Under the pieces are notes generated by a model. The model saw only the letters and a program-made list of their open reading frames with translations, was not told the DNA's origin and made no database searches. Of a DNA stretch of 64,000 nt, positions 23,806-34,410 are shown piece by piece (within the stretch, counting starts at the first letter, position 1; each line of letters begins with the position of its first letter). This stretch comes from Diplosphaera chodatii (lineage: Eukaryota > Chlorophyta > Trebouxiophyceae > Prasiolales > Stichococcaceae): the NCBI GenBank assembly GCA_032358165.1, contig JAALGY010000059.1, forward strand, positions 620,001-684,000. The letters are read 5' to 3'. A program made the position numbers and the translations under genes.

Positions 23806-24333
23806 TCACGGCGCACTATAGAAGAACCTGACTGCCACAGGGCCACGCAGACGGTGCTCCTTGGCGAAGGCACGTGTGGAGAAGTTCTTGCGGTCAGCTG
23901 GCGCTGAAGCCTCGACGGTGTGGTTGATGTCCTCTTTGGCAATCTCGTCCAGTCTGCCAGGTGGCGTCTGCCACCACAGCGTGAAGATGTAGCGGTGTCT
24001 GCCTGCCGGCGGCGCTGGCCCCATGTGGGGCACCAGCTCCTGGCCCTTGGAGATGTCTCCATCCGGGATGTTTACGATCAGCCAATGTAGGAACTCGGCA
24101 AACTTCGGGTCATCGGGAGTTGGGGCGTCAGGGTCGCTGCTGATGAGTGTGTACAATCCCTTGGCTCCCACTACCTGCACCTCCGGAGGGTCCTGCGCCT
24201 TATCCTTGGTTATGTCATTGCCGTTGGCGACTGCGAAGCCAGTCGGGTACCTCACCGCCATTTCGACCTCATGATCCACGTCCACACCGTCGATGACATC
24301 CGGCACGATGCGGCTGTGCTGCAGCGCCGACAT
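23806..24333 (-). CDS. Phosphatidylethanolamine-binding protein (PEBP) family, intronless
   Basis: One uninterrupted frame from ATG 24333 (MSALQHSRIVPDVIDGVDVD) to TGA 23806, 175 residues. Contains SSDPDAPTPDDPKFAEFLHW and GPAPPAGRHRYIFTLWWQ, so both PEBP signatures (DPDxP and GxHR) are intact, and ends RFFYSAP. The frame stays open upstream of 24333, but that part (Cys/Arg/Lys-rich) has no PEBP similarity and ATG 24333 aligns with the start of the neighbouring gene. It lacks all three introns of its tandem paralogue at 22191-23211, suggesting retroposition or wholesale intron loss. No frame damage, so probably functional. Confidence 0.9.
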   Translation of the reverse strand: MSALQHSRIVPDVIDGVDVDHEVEMAVRYPTGFAVANGNDITKDKAQDPPEVQVVGAKGLYTLISSDPDAPTPDDPKFAEFLHWLIVNIPDGDISKGQELVPHMGPAPPAGRHRYIFTLWWQTPPGRLDEIAKEDINHTVEASAPADRKNFSTRAFAKEHRLRGPVAVRFFYSAP

Positions 24334-25364
24334 CTTCCACTTATGTGGTTTAATAGCGCTCAGCTGGACAGGCGGCGGGCCATAGCCTTGTGAACACACT
24401 TGCACCTTACGACACTGATCCTCCGAGACCAGGTCACTCTTTGGCCATGCCAACCGGTAAGATGCCGCGCGACAGCTCTTGCAGTTCACCTTGGAGTCAG
24501 TTCTGGCAGATTGACACAGTGCTTGGTGTGCCATAGCACCGATGGTTGTTTTTCATCTATCTATGTATTCACAGCTACCTGGCCGCTCCTGCCACCCCCT
24601 TACAGACTGCCCCAGTATTCGATTCAGATCAACACAACTATGCGAATATTGTGCCGCAACACTTGCCATGCGCACGTTTCCTGCTCGTTGTCTGACGGCA
24701 CTACTCGCAGACGCAGCAGGGCCACCTGAGCTGTTTAGAAAGCATTGACAAGTGGTCTGGGTCTTACAGCATCTGCTGCATTGACTCTTGGTTTAGTCTG
24801 CCACGGTGGTCGCTCTCCTGAGCATGCAGATTCGACGGACGCACTGCTGCTGATTGATGACGTAGGAAAGTATCGCGGTTTCAGTCTGTTTCTGTGCCGG
24901 CTGCAGCCTGGATGCGGGCACACTCAGCAGTCGGAGCATTCAGCATCAGACCTAGTCTACAACAGCCTTGCTGTGCCTTGAGCCGTTCGCAGCCAGTTCG
25001 TTGGTAAGATCAGGCTTGCTACACCCTTGCAGCGTGACGTAGCATAAGTCGCTCGCGATGGAACGCGTTGCTCGAGGGTTGGGCAACCCTGCTGTCAGAC
25101 GCTGGGCCGTTGCGCAGTGGGGCACAACGTCACTGCTGCAGCAGCCTAGCGCTGTGCCAGCAGCTTGCTATTGCGCCGGCACATCAGGAGATCTGGTTGG
25201 CAGCTACAACATATGCCGCGGCTGCAATGGCGCGGCGGCGGCGCAACCCTTTCCATGCGGTGGGGCTGGCCCTACCGCAACGACTCGGCACTCGCTGCAC
25301 CGATCGCTGCATGGGAACGCATTGGCCGACGGCGTGGCACAGGTGAAACGAGCTGCCAACGCTG
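24334..25364. other. Intergenic region between the divergent PEBP and adenylate-kinase-like genes
   Basis: About 1 kb that should hold both 5' UTRs and promoters. Short open frames exist but none has a recognisable domain or convincing splice continuation. Open frames around 25058-25340 could be 5' UTR or an earlier exon of the kinase gene. Confidence 0.4.
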
Positions 25365-28300
25365 ATGTTTGGACCAAGCGTGCTCTGCCTGCTGGTCAAG
25401 ACCCTCGGAGCTGTGCAGCACCACACGCATCTGGCACCGCAGGGTGCAGCGAGGAGTGTTCACGCCGCTGGCGCACAGCAGCGGGGCTACTGGTACGACT
25501 CCTTGCCATCGACAGCGCTGCCATGGGTCAGCCCTGGACCAGGGTCAACGGCAAGGCGGGAGGCGCCGATGCCACAGCCGCCGGTCGCAGCAGTGCAGCA
25601 GCGTGCGGCTGGATCATCCAAGCCGGCCCAGCAGGTCAGCGAATGCACACCTTTGGGGGGAGTCCCTGCTCTGTGAACTGAATACTGAGATGCAGCAGCA
25701 CGCCTGTGCCCTCGCAATGAGCCACACACTGCTTTGGGGATCCTGCACCCAGCACCCCAGGCCCGACGAAATCAACCTTTGGATCAACGTCAGATCACCT
25801 GAGTGTTCGACCTTGAGTCAGCAAGGTGCAAGCGGACATGCAATCATTGACCCAACACCACCTGATGACCTGCCACTCGTCTTGTAGCAGGCAACAGCAG
25901 AGCATGTGAGCGCGCCGCGCAGCTTCCATGTCGGCGGCGCGGACAAGGTCAGCATCAAGGCGCAGGTCGTGTTCGACACCTGCTGGCGCAAACTGGAGGA
26001 CAGCCTCCAGGCCGCTGGCGAGGTGAAGCTCAAGTTCGAGCCTCCTCCCATGCCACATATGCTCCCAAGCTGGTGGTCTTTCTGGCACCTTACGCATACA
26101 ACATCTGCTGTTGCTGGGCCGAGCTGGCATGTGACCAAGCACTGGCATCCGATGCACCCAGGAGTCTTGGGGACCCTGTTGCAAGCAGCTGCAACGCCTC
26201 ATGTGTGCGTGTTGTGTTTGGCATGCGACAGCCGCTGCAGGCGCCGGACGAGGTGGTGTGGCTCAATGGCGCCCCCGGCAGTGGGAAGGGCGCCAACACG
26301 CCCTTCATCTGTGAGAGCCGCGGCATCTCGCGCGCCATCACCATGTGAGCCCGGTTGCCGGCTGCGCTGCATTAGCGCAGCCTCAGGACGGCTGCAGATG
26401 AAGCATTCGACTCACGCCATTCAACTGAAGTGTTTCACAGCTGTTGCTCCCACCTCTGCAGGTCGTCACTGCTGGACAGCAGCGAGGAGATCCGTGCCAT
26501 CAAGAACCGGGGGGAGCTGGTGCCGGACACCCTGGTGCGCCTCACCACAGGCTGTGTCGTCTATATGTGTAGACATATGGAACAGCACACGATGGGTAAC
26601 CTGCCTTGATCTGCGTTTGTGCAAGCATACTCAGCAGTACATTGCAGAGCGTGGCTGGGCATGCAGGTTGGGGACGCGCTCCTGAACACGGTGTTCGACC
26701 CGGCAGCGGCGGACGGCGGCGGCATCCTGATCGACGGCTTCCCGCGCACCGCCATGCAGGTGCATGCGCTGCTCTGCCAGGCTGTGGGCATTGCTGACCG
26801 CAACCTGTTACCGCTTGACTCCTGTCCAGCCAAGCAGCTGCTGCATGTGTGCCAGCAGATGGCCACCCTCTCGGTGTCACACGGCGCAGGTCGACTTCCT
26901 GAAGCTGCTGTACGACAAGCTGCTGGAGCTGCACCTGAAGCACGCTGACACGCCGGACGAGCGCTACTACCCGCGCCCCTCCTTCAAGGTTGGGGGCACT
27001 GTTGTGATCAGTCGTGACGCACAGTGTCTGAAAAAGCAGAGCTGTGCCACAAGAGCATCACCTGCATAACCAGCACGGGCTGCAAGCTGAACACTCAGGC
27101 CTCATCAGCGGCGGGGTGACGGCGGTGACTGGCCCAGCCATCCACTGCAGGTGGTGGTGCTGTACGTGGACCAGCAGGAGTCCGTCAAGCGGCAGATGGC
27201 CCGCGCGCAGCTGCAGGCCCTGCACAACACGTGGGTGCTCTGTGGCTGCCTCACCAACAGCGCTCGTATATGGCTCATCGGCAGACACTTCGGCCAGGTC
27301 TGCTCTTTGTGCGAGATATAGCTGCCGTTCCTGGTGTGCATGCCTGTGAACGGCTCACCTGCAGGCGGGCGCTGGATGCTGGCACAGAGGATCAAGTCCG
27401 TGAGCTGCGGCAGACGGATGTCGATGAGGCCAAGTGCCGCGCACGCTACACCGTTTTCAAGTGGGTCGTGGCTGTGCTGGCATAAACAGCTACCGCAGCT
27501 CAGCCATCGGGGTCGGTCACCACGGTCCGCTCTGATTCCTGATGTCATGTGCATTCCGCAGGGAACACTATGGCACGCTGCTGAGGCTGAAGCAGCACTT
27601 CCCTTTCAGGTGCTTTCAGTTGAGACGAGTGTGGTTGAGGACACCTGCATCAGACAGCATCGTGATCTGTATGCTTTGAATTCGGATAGTTGATGAGGTG
27701 AAGCGAAGCTCTGGTGGATGCACAGTCTGATCGATGCCATGGGCGCGCTTGACGACTGCCGGCGCCAGATCCAGCGGGAGCTGCGCTACCAGTCCAGCAT
27801 GGACCTGGATGAGCACACGTATGCTGCCATCAGGTGAGCAACAAATCCGAGTATGGGAACACCAGCCTCACTGCCAGGCTGCACATCCGTGCATTAGCTC
27901 GAGGGGAACGCTCATTGTGACAAAGGTTGCACGGCAGTCATTCGGAATGTTAGATGTTGTTCACAGACTACCTTGTTGGTCACAACGGTAGCTTGGCCGC
28001 ACAGGCACCTGCCGCTGGCCAAAGACCTGGTGCGGCTGGCGCGGCAGCAGCTGGTGCACCGCCTGGACTCGTACATGAGCCGCAAGAATGAGCCGGTCTT
28101 CCGGCGCGTGCTTGCACTCATTGACGAAGAGGTGCGTCAAGGACCTCGCATAGTCATATGCGAAGCAATCAAGCATTCGCGATGCTTGAGGGTGCTAGGG
28201 CATGCGTGCAAAACCTGCTGGCGTGGCTGCTCACATGCACAGCGTTGCGTGTGGCCGCAGGTGGTCCCGCTGCTGCGGAAGTGCTCGCTGGCCGGGCACG

Positions 28301-29297
28301 CGGAGTTCAAGACGCGGGACACCGTCTTCACAGACAACGAGCTGGCGCCCGACATGCTGCTGGACGTGCTCAGCGACCGGGGCTTCTCCGGGTCGCACGT
28401 CATCAACGAGCGCATCATCCCCGCAAAGGTGGGCGTCGTTTGTTGGTTTGTCAGCTGAGTGATGAGTGTCCCCGCACCATGGCCTTTAGAATTTGTTCTG
28501 CTGAAGTATTGTGGCCCTGACCAGGTTGATCCGGAAACGTGGGACATCGTCAACCACACCGACTTCATCCACAAGTTCAGGTGAGCTATTGCAGTTGATG
28601 CCAGCTGCTTGTCGGCATGCCAGCTGAGTGCCTGTCCTCACTAGTGTCTGCAGCGGGCATGACTGTAGGAGCAGCCCAGCGGAACATCAGGCGCGACCAG
28701 GCATTTTTCCCTCTGCAGGATCACGTTTGAGAAGCAGGGGGTGCGGGAGGTGTCGGCGGCCGCGGTGGCGTCGCCCATGGCGTCGCACGTCGACGCCGCC
28801 ATCGGCCACACGTACCTGCCCAGGTGAGCTGCAAGCTGACATCACATCTGCACGTCGTCATTGCTGTCCGGGTGCTGCCGGTGTTACTTGGAGGCGGCAC
28901 ATGAGAACGACTGGCAAGGTGGCAGAGTATCATCAGCCACAAAGCCGTTTCTGACAATGTTAGACGGGCGTCTTCAAGCCCTTTGCACGAGTATTGTCGT
29001 GGCCACATGAAAGCCGAGCTGGTCGGGTGAGCACAACTTGGATTGCGCTCATTGCCAACCATGCTGTTCCCGCTTCCGCGCAGCCACCTGGCATGCGAGG
29101 CTGAGCACGTCGCGCTCAAGGGGCCGCTCGCTGAAGCCGCAGCTGCGGCGTCGCAAGCGCAGCCCATGGTCATGACGTCAGACGGCGTCGCGGTGGAGAG
29201 GTCACCAGATGCTGCAGATCGGGAAGGTCTGCCTGGAGTGCCGCCGCGGGGCCAGGACAAGTATGAGCTGCCGCAGCAGCGGCTGCAGCAGGCATGA
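25365..29297 (+). CDS. Adenylate-kinase-like nucleoside monophosphate kinase with N- and C-terminal extensions
   Basis: Predicted phosphoryl-transfer enzyme acting on nucleoside monophosphates. Start ATG 25365 opens a 90-codon exon (to 25634) rich in Ala/Arg/Ser/Gln that could be an organellar presequence, spliced in phase to 25891-26022 (SFHVGGADKVSIKAQVVFDT) and 26241-26344. The kinase core shows the P-loop GAPGSGKGANTPFI (26268-26291 for GAPGSGKG), SSLLDSSEEIRAIKNRGELV, ILIDGFPRTAMQ (the GFPR motif), the LID-side VVVLYVDQQESVKRQMAR, and the C-terminal RARYTVFK...LKQHFPF...LIDAMGAL. About 200 further residues follow (HLPLAKDLVRLARQQLVHRL, AEFKTRDTVFTDNELAPDML, GFSGSHVINERIIPAK) with no domain I recognise. 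The last two exons (to TGA 29297) are inferred from splice continuity; if the AG/GTGAGC at 28822-28829 is not used, the protein ends at TGA 28825-28827. Confidence 0.8.
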
Positions 29298-29993
29298 GAC
29301 TGGTCACCTGCGTACTGCGCCATCTCAGACCCCGATTTGCTTGACACGGCTTGAGCAAGAAGACCGAACCAGACGTTCGCTGCGGACTGACGTGTGTGAA
29401 CGTCCAGACTTGCCTAGACTGCAACAGGTGTGTTCGGCAACTTGATATTCAGCTCAGAAGTATATGGTGCACTTCATGTGGCTCGTCGCGCAGCGCTGGT
29501 ATTGATTGGCACGCTTCGCAGGTATGTGTGCATGGGGTTTGTAATTCTCGTGCTCCTTTGTAAGCAGTGCGGCATGTCAAGAAGCAGGGAGCCTCATGTG
29601 GGGCACGGGAAAGAGCTGTGCTGGCTGGCTGGCCTGGAACAGGTCACATGGCACCGTGCATGCTGAGCTGGCATTGAGGTTAGTGCTCACACGACCGGGC
29701 TAGAGCAAAGCACTCTGCCGCCCAACGCGTGTCAAACAGCTTGCAATACACTCGCCGCTTGTTGAGCACCGCAGGCGTGATCAGCAGCCGGCTTCATTTT
29801 GCCTGTGCTGTCGTTCAAACAGTTGGTGGATTGCTAAGCTGCAGAGTGCATGTGCCCATGTTGAAAGCGCTACATGGTTGCTTGGTCACGTGCCTACAGC
29901 GCTTCACACTCTGACCGACAACGGCACCTGGAAGTGCCCTACCAAACAAGGGCCTGGAGGCTCTGAAGACATAGGCTTGGGGCTCCTGGCGCC
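29298..29993. other. Intergenic region before the amino acid transporter
   Basis: No gene recognised. TGTAA occurs near 29540 and 29559, about 240-260 nt after the kinase stop, as candidate poly(A) signals. The remainder presumably contains the transporter promoter. Confidence 0.35.
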
Positions 29994-32900
29994 ATGTGGA
30001 GGTCCAACAAGCCTGGCGACGTGCAGCTGGCAGAGCACATGGGCCGCGGCTACTCAGACAGCAGCAACGGCCACCACCACCAAATGGACGGCGAGAACGG
30101 TGTTGAGGAAGGGGGCGCCTCAGCGCACGACTACATGTTGGCGCAGAACAAGCTTGACGAAGTGCACCAGCTGCCAGGTGAGCAGCGGTCCTGCCGCTTG
30201 TCGCAACGTCGCTGGCACACCGGCGCAAGACCCATAGATACACTTGTGCGTCACGCATGCCACATGCCCATGTGGAAGCGGGTTTTGCACGTCTTTGGAC
30301 CGCAGGTACAGCACAGCGCACGGGTCAGTGGCATACAGCTGCGGTGCACAACGTCACTGCGATAGTTGGGGCCGGAGTCCTGGGGCTGCCGTTCGCCATG
30401 GCTGGCTTGACGTGGTCCGGCGGTGTGATTGTGTTGGTGCTCAGCTGGACCACATCGTTGTACACACTCTGGCAGGTGGTCGACACTCAGCATCTCCATC
30501 CCTGTCTAGTTCCACAGGCTGTGCGCTTGCAAAGTTTGCGAGGTGCGATGGTAACGTCTGCGGACCTGCATATTGACCCGCGTTATGGTGGCACGCAGCT
30601 CTGTGCAATGCATGAGATGGATGGGCTGCGGTTCAACCGGTACCACGAGCTGGGGCAGGTGACACTCAGGCGCATCACTGTGCTCTGCCGGACGCAATTA
30701 CTGCAATCTGAGCACCACATGCTTCGCTGTGTCGCCTTCACCTGTTTGCCGAGACTGACCGCGGCCTGGGGCTGCGCAGTATGCCTTTGGGCCCAGGACC
30801 GGGCTGTGGGTGGTGGTGCCGTTTCAGGTCATCGTCATGGTCGGTGAGTGCTCGGCACGTGCAAGCCATGACACGCAGCACAGTCATGAGCGGATGTCCA
30901 GGCGGCCATGCCCGAGGCGTCTAAAGCAGCTGGGTGCCACGACCCTGCAGGCCTCGGCATCGTGTACATGGTCACCGGCGGCAGCAGCATGCTGCGCGTC
31001 TGGCAGCTGTACGGCAACAACGAGGCCACGCCCTTTGGGCTGTCCGCCTGGATCCTGGTGTTCTTCGGCCTCCAGCTGTTCCTCAGCCAGGTGAGACGCC
31101 CTTCTTCGAACAGCATGCGCTTGCAGGCATGAGCCCACCCCAGGCGCTGCAGCTCCACGCTACCACTGCTGATTTGTTGGATGAGGCACTGTACACCTCA
31201 GGGTGCTCCCTGCTGGATGCAGATCCCGAACTTCAACCAGCTGAAGCTCATCTCCCTGCTGGCCGCGGTACGCAACGCAGCGGCGGACGCCACCTGCATG
31301 CCAGAAACTCATGGCAGATTCCGCTGTCATCTGACCAGAGGTGATTCTGATGAACTGCATCATCTGCAGATCATGTCGCTTGCGTACTCGACCATTGCGG
31401 TTGGGCTCGCGATCAACAACGGCCGGCAGCCAGGCGTCGAGTACAACCTGGATGGGGAGTCGACCGCAGCAGGCGTCTTTGGCGCGATGACAGCGTTTGG
31501 CACCATCGCCTTTGCATTTGGCGGCCACAACGTGGTGCTGGAGATCCAGGTCAGTTGCTTGAGGGCTGATGGCGGTGGGCACTACCTCATTTTTCTAGGT
31601 CTGACACAGTGCCAGTGTGGCTGCTTGGGTATAAGTGTCTGTGCTTGCGCTGCAGGCGACCCTGCCGTCTCCGCCGCCGACCTTGCAGCCGTACATGCGG
31701 GGAGTCTACCTGGCATGTGAGTTTGGTCGCACTCATGGCAGTACTGACATCTGCAATGGCACGTCTTCAACTGCATCCTGCGCAGCAACTTCCTGCTGAT
31801 GGCACACGGGCGACTCTGCTGTGCAGATGGCATCGTCAGCTGGTGCTATGCTGGCGTCGCGTTCGCAGGTGTGGCGGCATGCCCCAACATGTGGGACGCA
31901 GCCCTCCAATCGCTTCACAAGTGGCTCAGATTGCAGCTGTGCTACAGCCCTGTTAGCTTTGCTGCTCCTACCCACAGGGTACTGGGCATACGGCAGAACC
32001 GTGCAAGAGAACATATTGTTCAGCCTGGCGCACCCGCGCGGCGTCATCGCACTGGCAGCGATGATGGTGCTGCTGCACGTGACGGGGTCCTACCAAGTGT
32101 ACTCTATGCCGGTAGGCGCACAGCTGCTTGCACGCTGCCGTGCGGCAGCCTGACGCAACCTGCTCGAACAGCGGCAGTGTAAAACAGGATGTACAGCTGA
32201 GCTCAAGCCGCACGTGGGAGCCCTGACCTGTTGCTATCTTGCTCTGCAGATCTATGGTGGGTGCCGTTTGCGGCTCTTCATGTTTGCGTCATGCTTATCT
32301 GCGCTCCGCATGCATCCCCTGCAGATACCTGCAGCCTGTCACAGTGTAGAACAGCTCAGGGCCTTGCACATGCAGACATGGTGGAGACAGTGCTGCTGCA
32401 GCGCGGCATCAAGGGCACGCTGCCCGTCAGACTCGTGTACCGCTCGTTGTACTGTGTTTTCACAGGTGAGTGCCGCATGTGTCCGTCAGAGACTGCTGTC
32501 TTGCTGGCCAGACTGCACTTGTATGGTGGCCCATTGATCGGAGAATTCTTCGTCGCCTGCAGCATTTGTGGCGATTTCGCTTCCATTCTTCGGCGACCTG
32601 ATGGGTTTCATTGGGTGCGCACACATCCTTGGCGCTGTACCTATACAGCAGCATCTGACGAAACAGCCGGCGGGCTCCACTGAGATATTGTGCCTAAGCT
32701 TATCATGCTGACGTCCTGCGTCTTGGGAAATGTTGCAGGGCCATTGCTTTTGGGCCAACGACCTTCAGCCTCCCCAGCATCCTGTGGCTCGTACTCAAGG
32801 AGCCCAGGCGCTTTGGGTGACCAGATGCTTTGGGTGCTGCGACACACCTCCGCTGGCAGCCTGTGCAACACTCAGAGTGCACGTGCCGCCGCTGTCTGCA

Positions 32901-33262
32901 CATCCAGCAGCAAGCAGCAGTGCGGCGGGCACTCTGCCATCTGGGCCTGCCACATTGCCGCTGGTCCATCGCGCGATGCAGTGACTGGCTGCGAGCAGGT
33001 GGCACTGGTGGGCGTGCTGGGTGTGCATCATCTACGGCGGCATCACGACGCTGCTGGGGTCCATCGGCGGCCTGCGCTCCATCATCGTCCGGGTGCGCTT
33101 CGCAGTGCAGAGGCTGCACATCCCTTCCGTGTGCTCCCAGTGTGTTCAGGCGCATGCCGTGCACTACAGCGTTGCTAGAGCCGGCGTGCGCAGCATTGTC
33201 TGCAGGGTGCGGCTGACGTGAGACTGTCGCTGCAGGCGCAAGGCTACAAGTTCTATGCTTGA
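29994..33262 (+). CDS. LHT-type (lysine/histidine transporter-like) amino acid permease
   Basis: Multi-spanning proton-coupled amino acid transporter of the AAAP superfamily, likely in the plasma membrane. Starts MWRSNKPGDVQLAEHMGRGY with a hydrophilic N tail, then the first membrane signature AVHNVTAIVGAGVLGLPFAM. In order: EMDGLRFNRYHELGQ joined to YAFGPRTGLWVVVPFQ, IVYMVTGGSSMLRVWQLYG, IPNFNQLKLISLLAA, AFGTIAFAFGGHNVVLEIQA, YGIVSWCYAGVAFAGYWAYG, LLHVTGSYQVYSMP, a 7-nt exon ATCTATG (32250-32256) giving IYD, MVETVLLQRGI, YCVFTAFVAISLPFFGDLMG, TTFSLPSILWLVLKEPRRFG, WACWVCIIYGGITTLLGSIG and the end AQGYKFYA, stop TGA 33260-33262. About 14 exons. The KFYA-type end and MP-x-x-D-M-V-E motif are typical of plant LHT proteins. 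Confidence 0.88.
32250..32256 (+). other. 7-nt microexon in the amino acid permease gene
   Basis: ATCTATG is flanked by CTCTGCAG upstream and GTGGGT downstream. It follows ATG CCG (phase 0) and precedes ACATGGTGGAG, giving ATC TAT GAC ATG GTG GAG. Without it the family motif MP-x-x-D-M-V-E and the reading frame are lost. Confidence 0.75.
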
Positions 33263-34410
33263 AGCGACCCCCGTGAAGCGGGCGCATCAGTGATTTCGCT
33301 GTGTACTGGTATGTTATTGGCAGCTAGCGATCGGCGCTTCATTTGCAGCCAACCTGGTGGCTTGTACATGTTTGAAGCTCGAATTGTTCAGCGACCGTCT
33401 TGGCAAGCTGATGTCAGACCAGCTGACCTGTGGTCCTGCTTGTCGCCCTCTGGTATGATCAGGGTTTGCCCATTCGCTTATCACTTCTGTATTCGGGGGC
33501 AGTCGTCAGGGCCGCTGCATGCAACTCCACGTATCGTACATGGTACGAAGGCAGGTTGCAAGTGGCTGCCGCACACTTGATGCTGCTCTCAAACAGTTAC
33601 GTCCAGATTTGCAGCTGGTGGTCGTCCCGCGCTGACAGCTGGCCTGGTCGAACAGCACATTTGGGCGCTCCTGGGAATCTGGATGACGTGGGCCAGCCGA
33701 CCCCACATGGACCCGCATGCATGGCTGAAGTGCAGCACGCCTCCATTGCACCGACACCTGCCAAAACCCACATATCGCAAGAGACGCGCTGCAGCGACGC
33801 CTGACAACCTGCGCCCGCGACTGTTGTGACAGGTGTGCCCATTGCATGGCAGCGTCAGTCCTGCAGTTCAACGAACATGTAACACCTGATTTCGTTTCAA
33901 CCGGCCGTGGTATGGTCCCGAATGCCATTGAATTGGAGGCATCAGACGAGGTCCACCATAAACCCCAGGCAGCGGCGGCTATAGCCGCCATCCGCATCAT
34001 ATTCTTGCACCCCAAGAGTATGCCGACGGGCGCATGTTCGCGCGTGCCGTGACGATCCAACCTGTACAGTTGTCCTGCTCGCTTGTGACGATACAACTGG
34101 CGCTCCAGCCGGTCGAGCGGCCCGTGCGCTACCGATGAGTGCCTCGGGGCGGGTTGCCACACCGTGGTGGCTGCAGGGCACACGCACCCTCCGACACGTG
34201 ACCGGGGCGTCGTGAGAGACTGGGAACACTGCAGCATCATGAATAGACGTTAGAGTTGATCTCACACGATAGCAAACCATGTTGTTCGTCGCAGCTTGCG
34301 CTCTGGATCGACCATGTGCTGGTGTGCCTGCTTTGCTTTGCACAGCATAGCCCAGGCCTGTCCTCCACATCGACGTTCCTTCTCAACAGTCAACATGACT
34401 GCAGGCAGCC
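33263..34410. other. Intergenic region with a weak minus-strand open frame
   Basis: A 244-codon minus-strand open frame spans 33506-34240 but is Arg/Cys/Ser-rich, without recognisable domain, and probably chance in GC-rich DNA. TGTAA at 33878-33882 is a candidate poly(A) signal for the permease. The last few hundred bases should include the promoter of the secreted PEBP. Confidence 0.35.

Noticed and set aside
24334..24534. 67-residue N-terminal extension of the intronless PEBP
   Set aside because: The frame is open, but this part has no PEBP similarity and ATG 24333 aligns with the start of the tandem paralogue.
28822..28829. Stop codon TGA at 28825 as the definite end of the kinase-like gene
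   Set aside because: The TGA lies within a strong AG/GTGAGC donor, and two following exons continue the frame to 29297, so the longer model is preferred, with stated doubt.
33506..34240. 244-codon minus-strand open frame between permease and secreted PEBP
   Set aside because: Arg/Cys/Ser-rich, no domain or plausible splice context; typical chance frame in GC-rich DNA.
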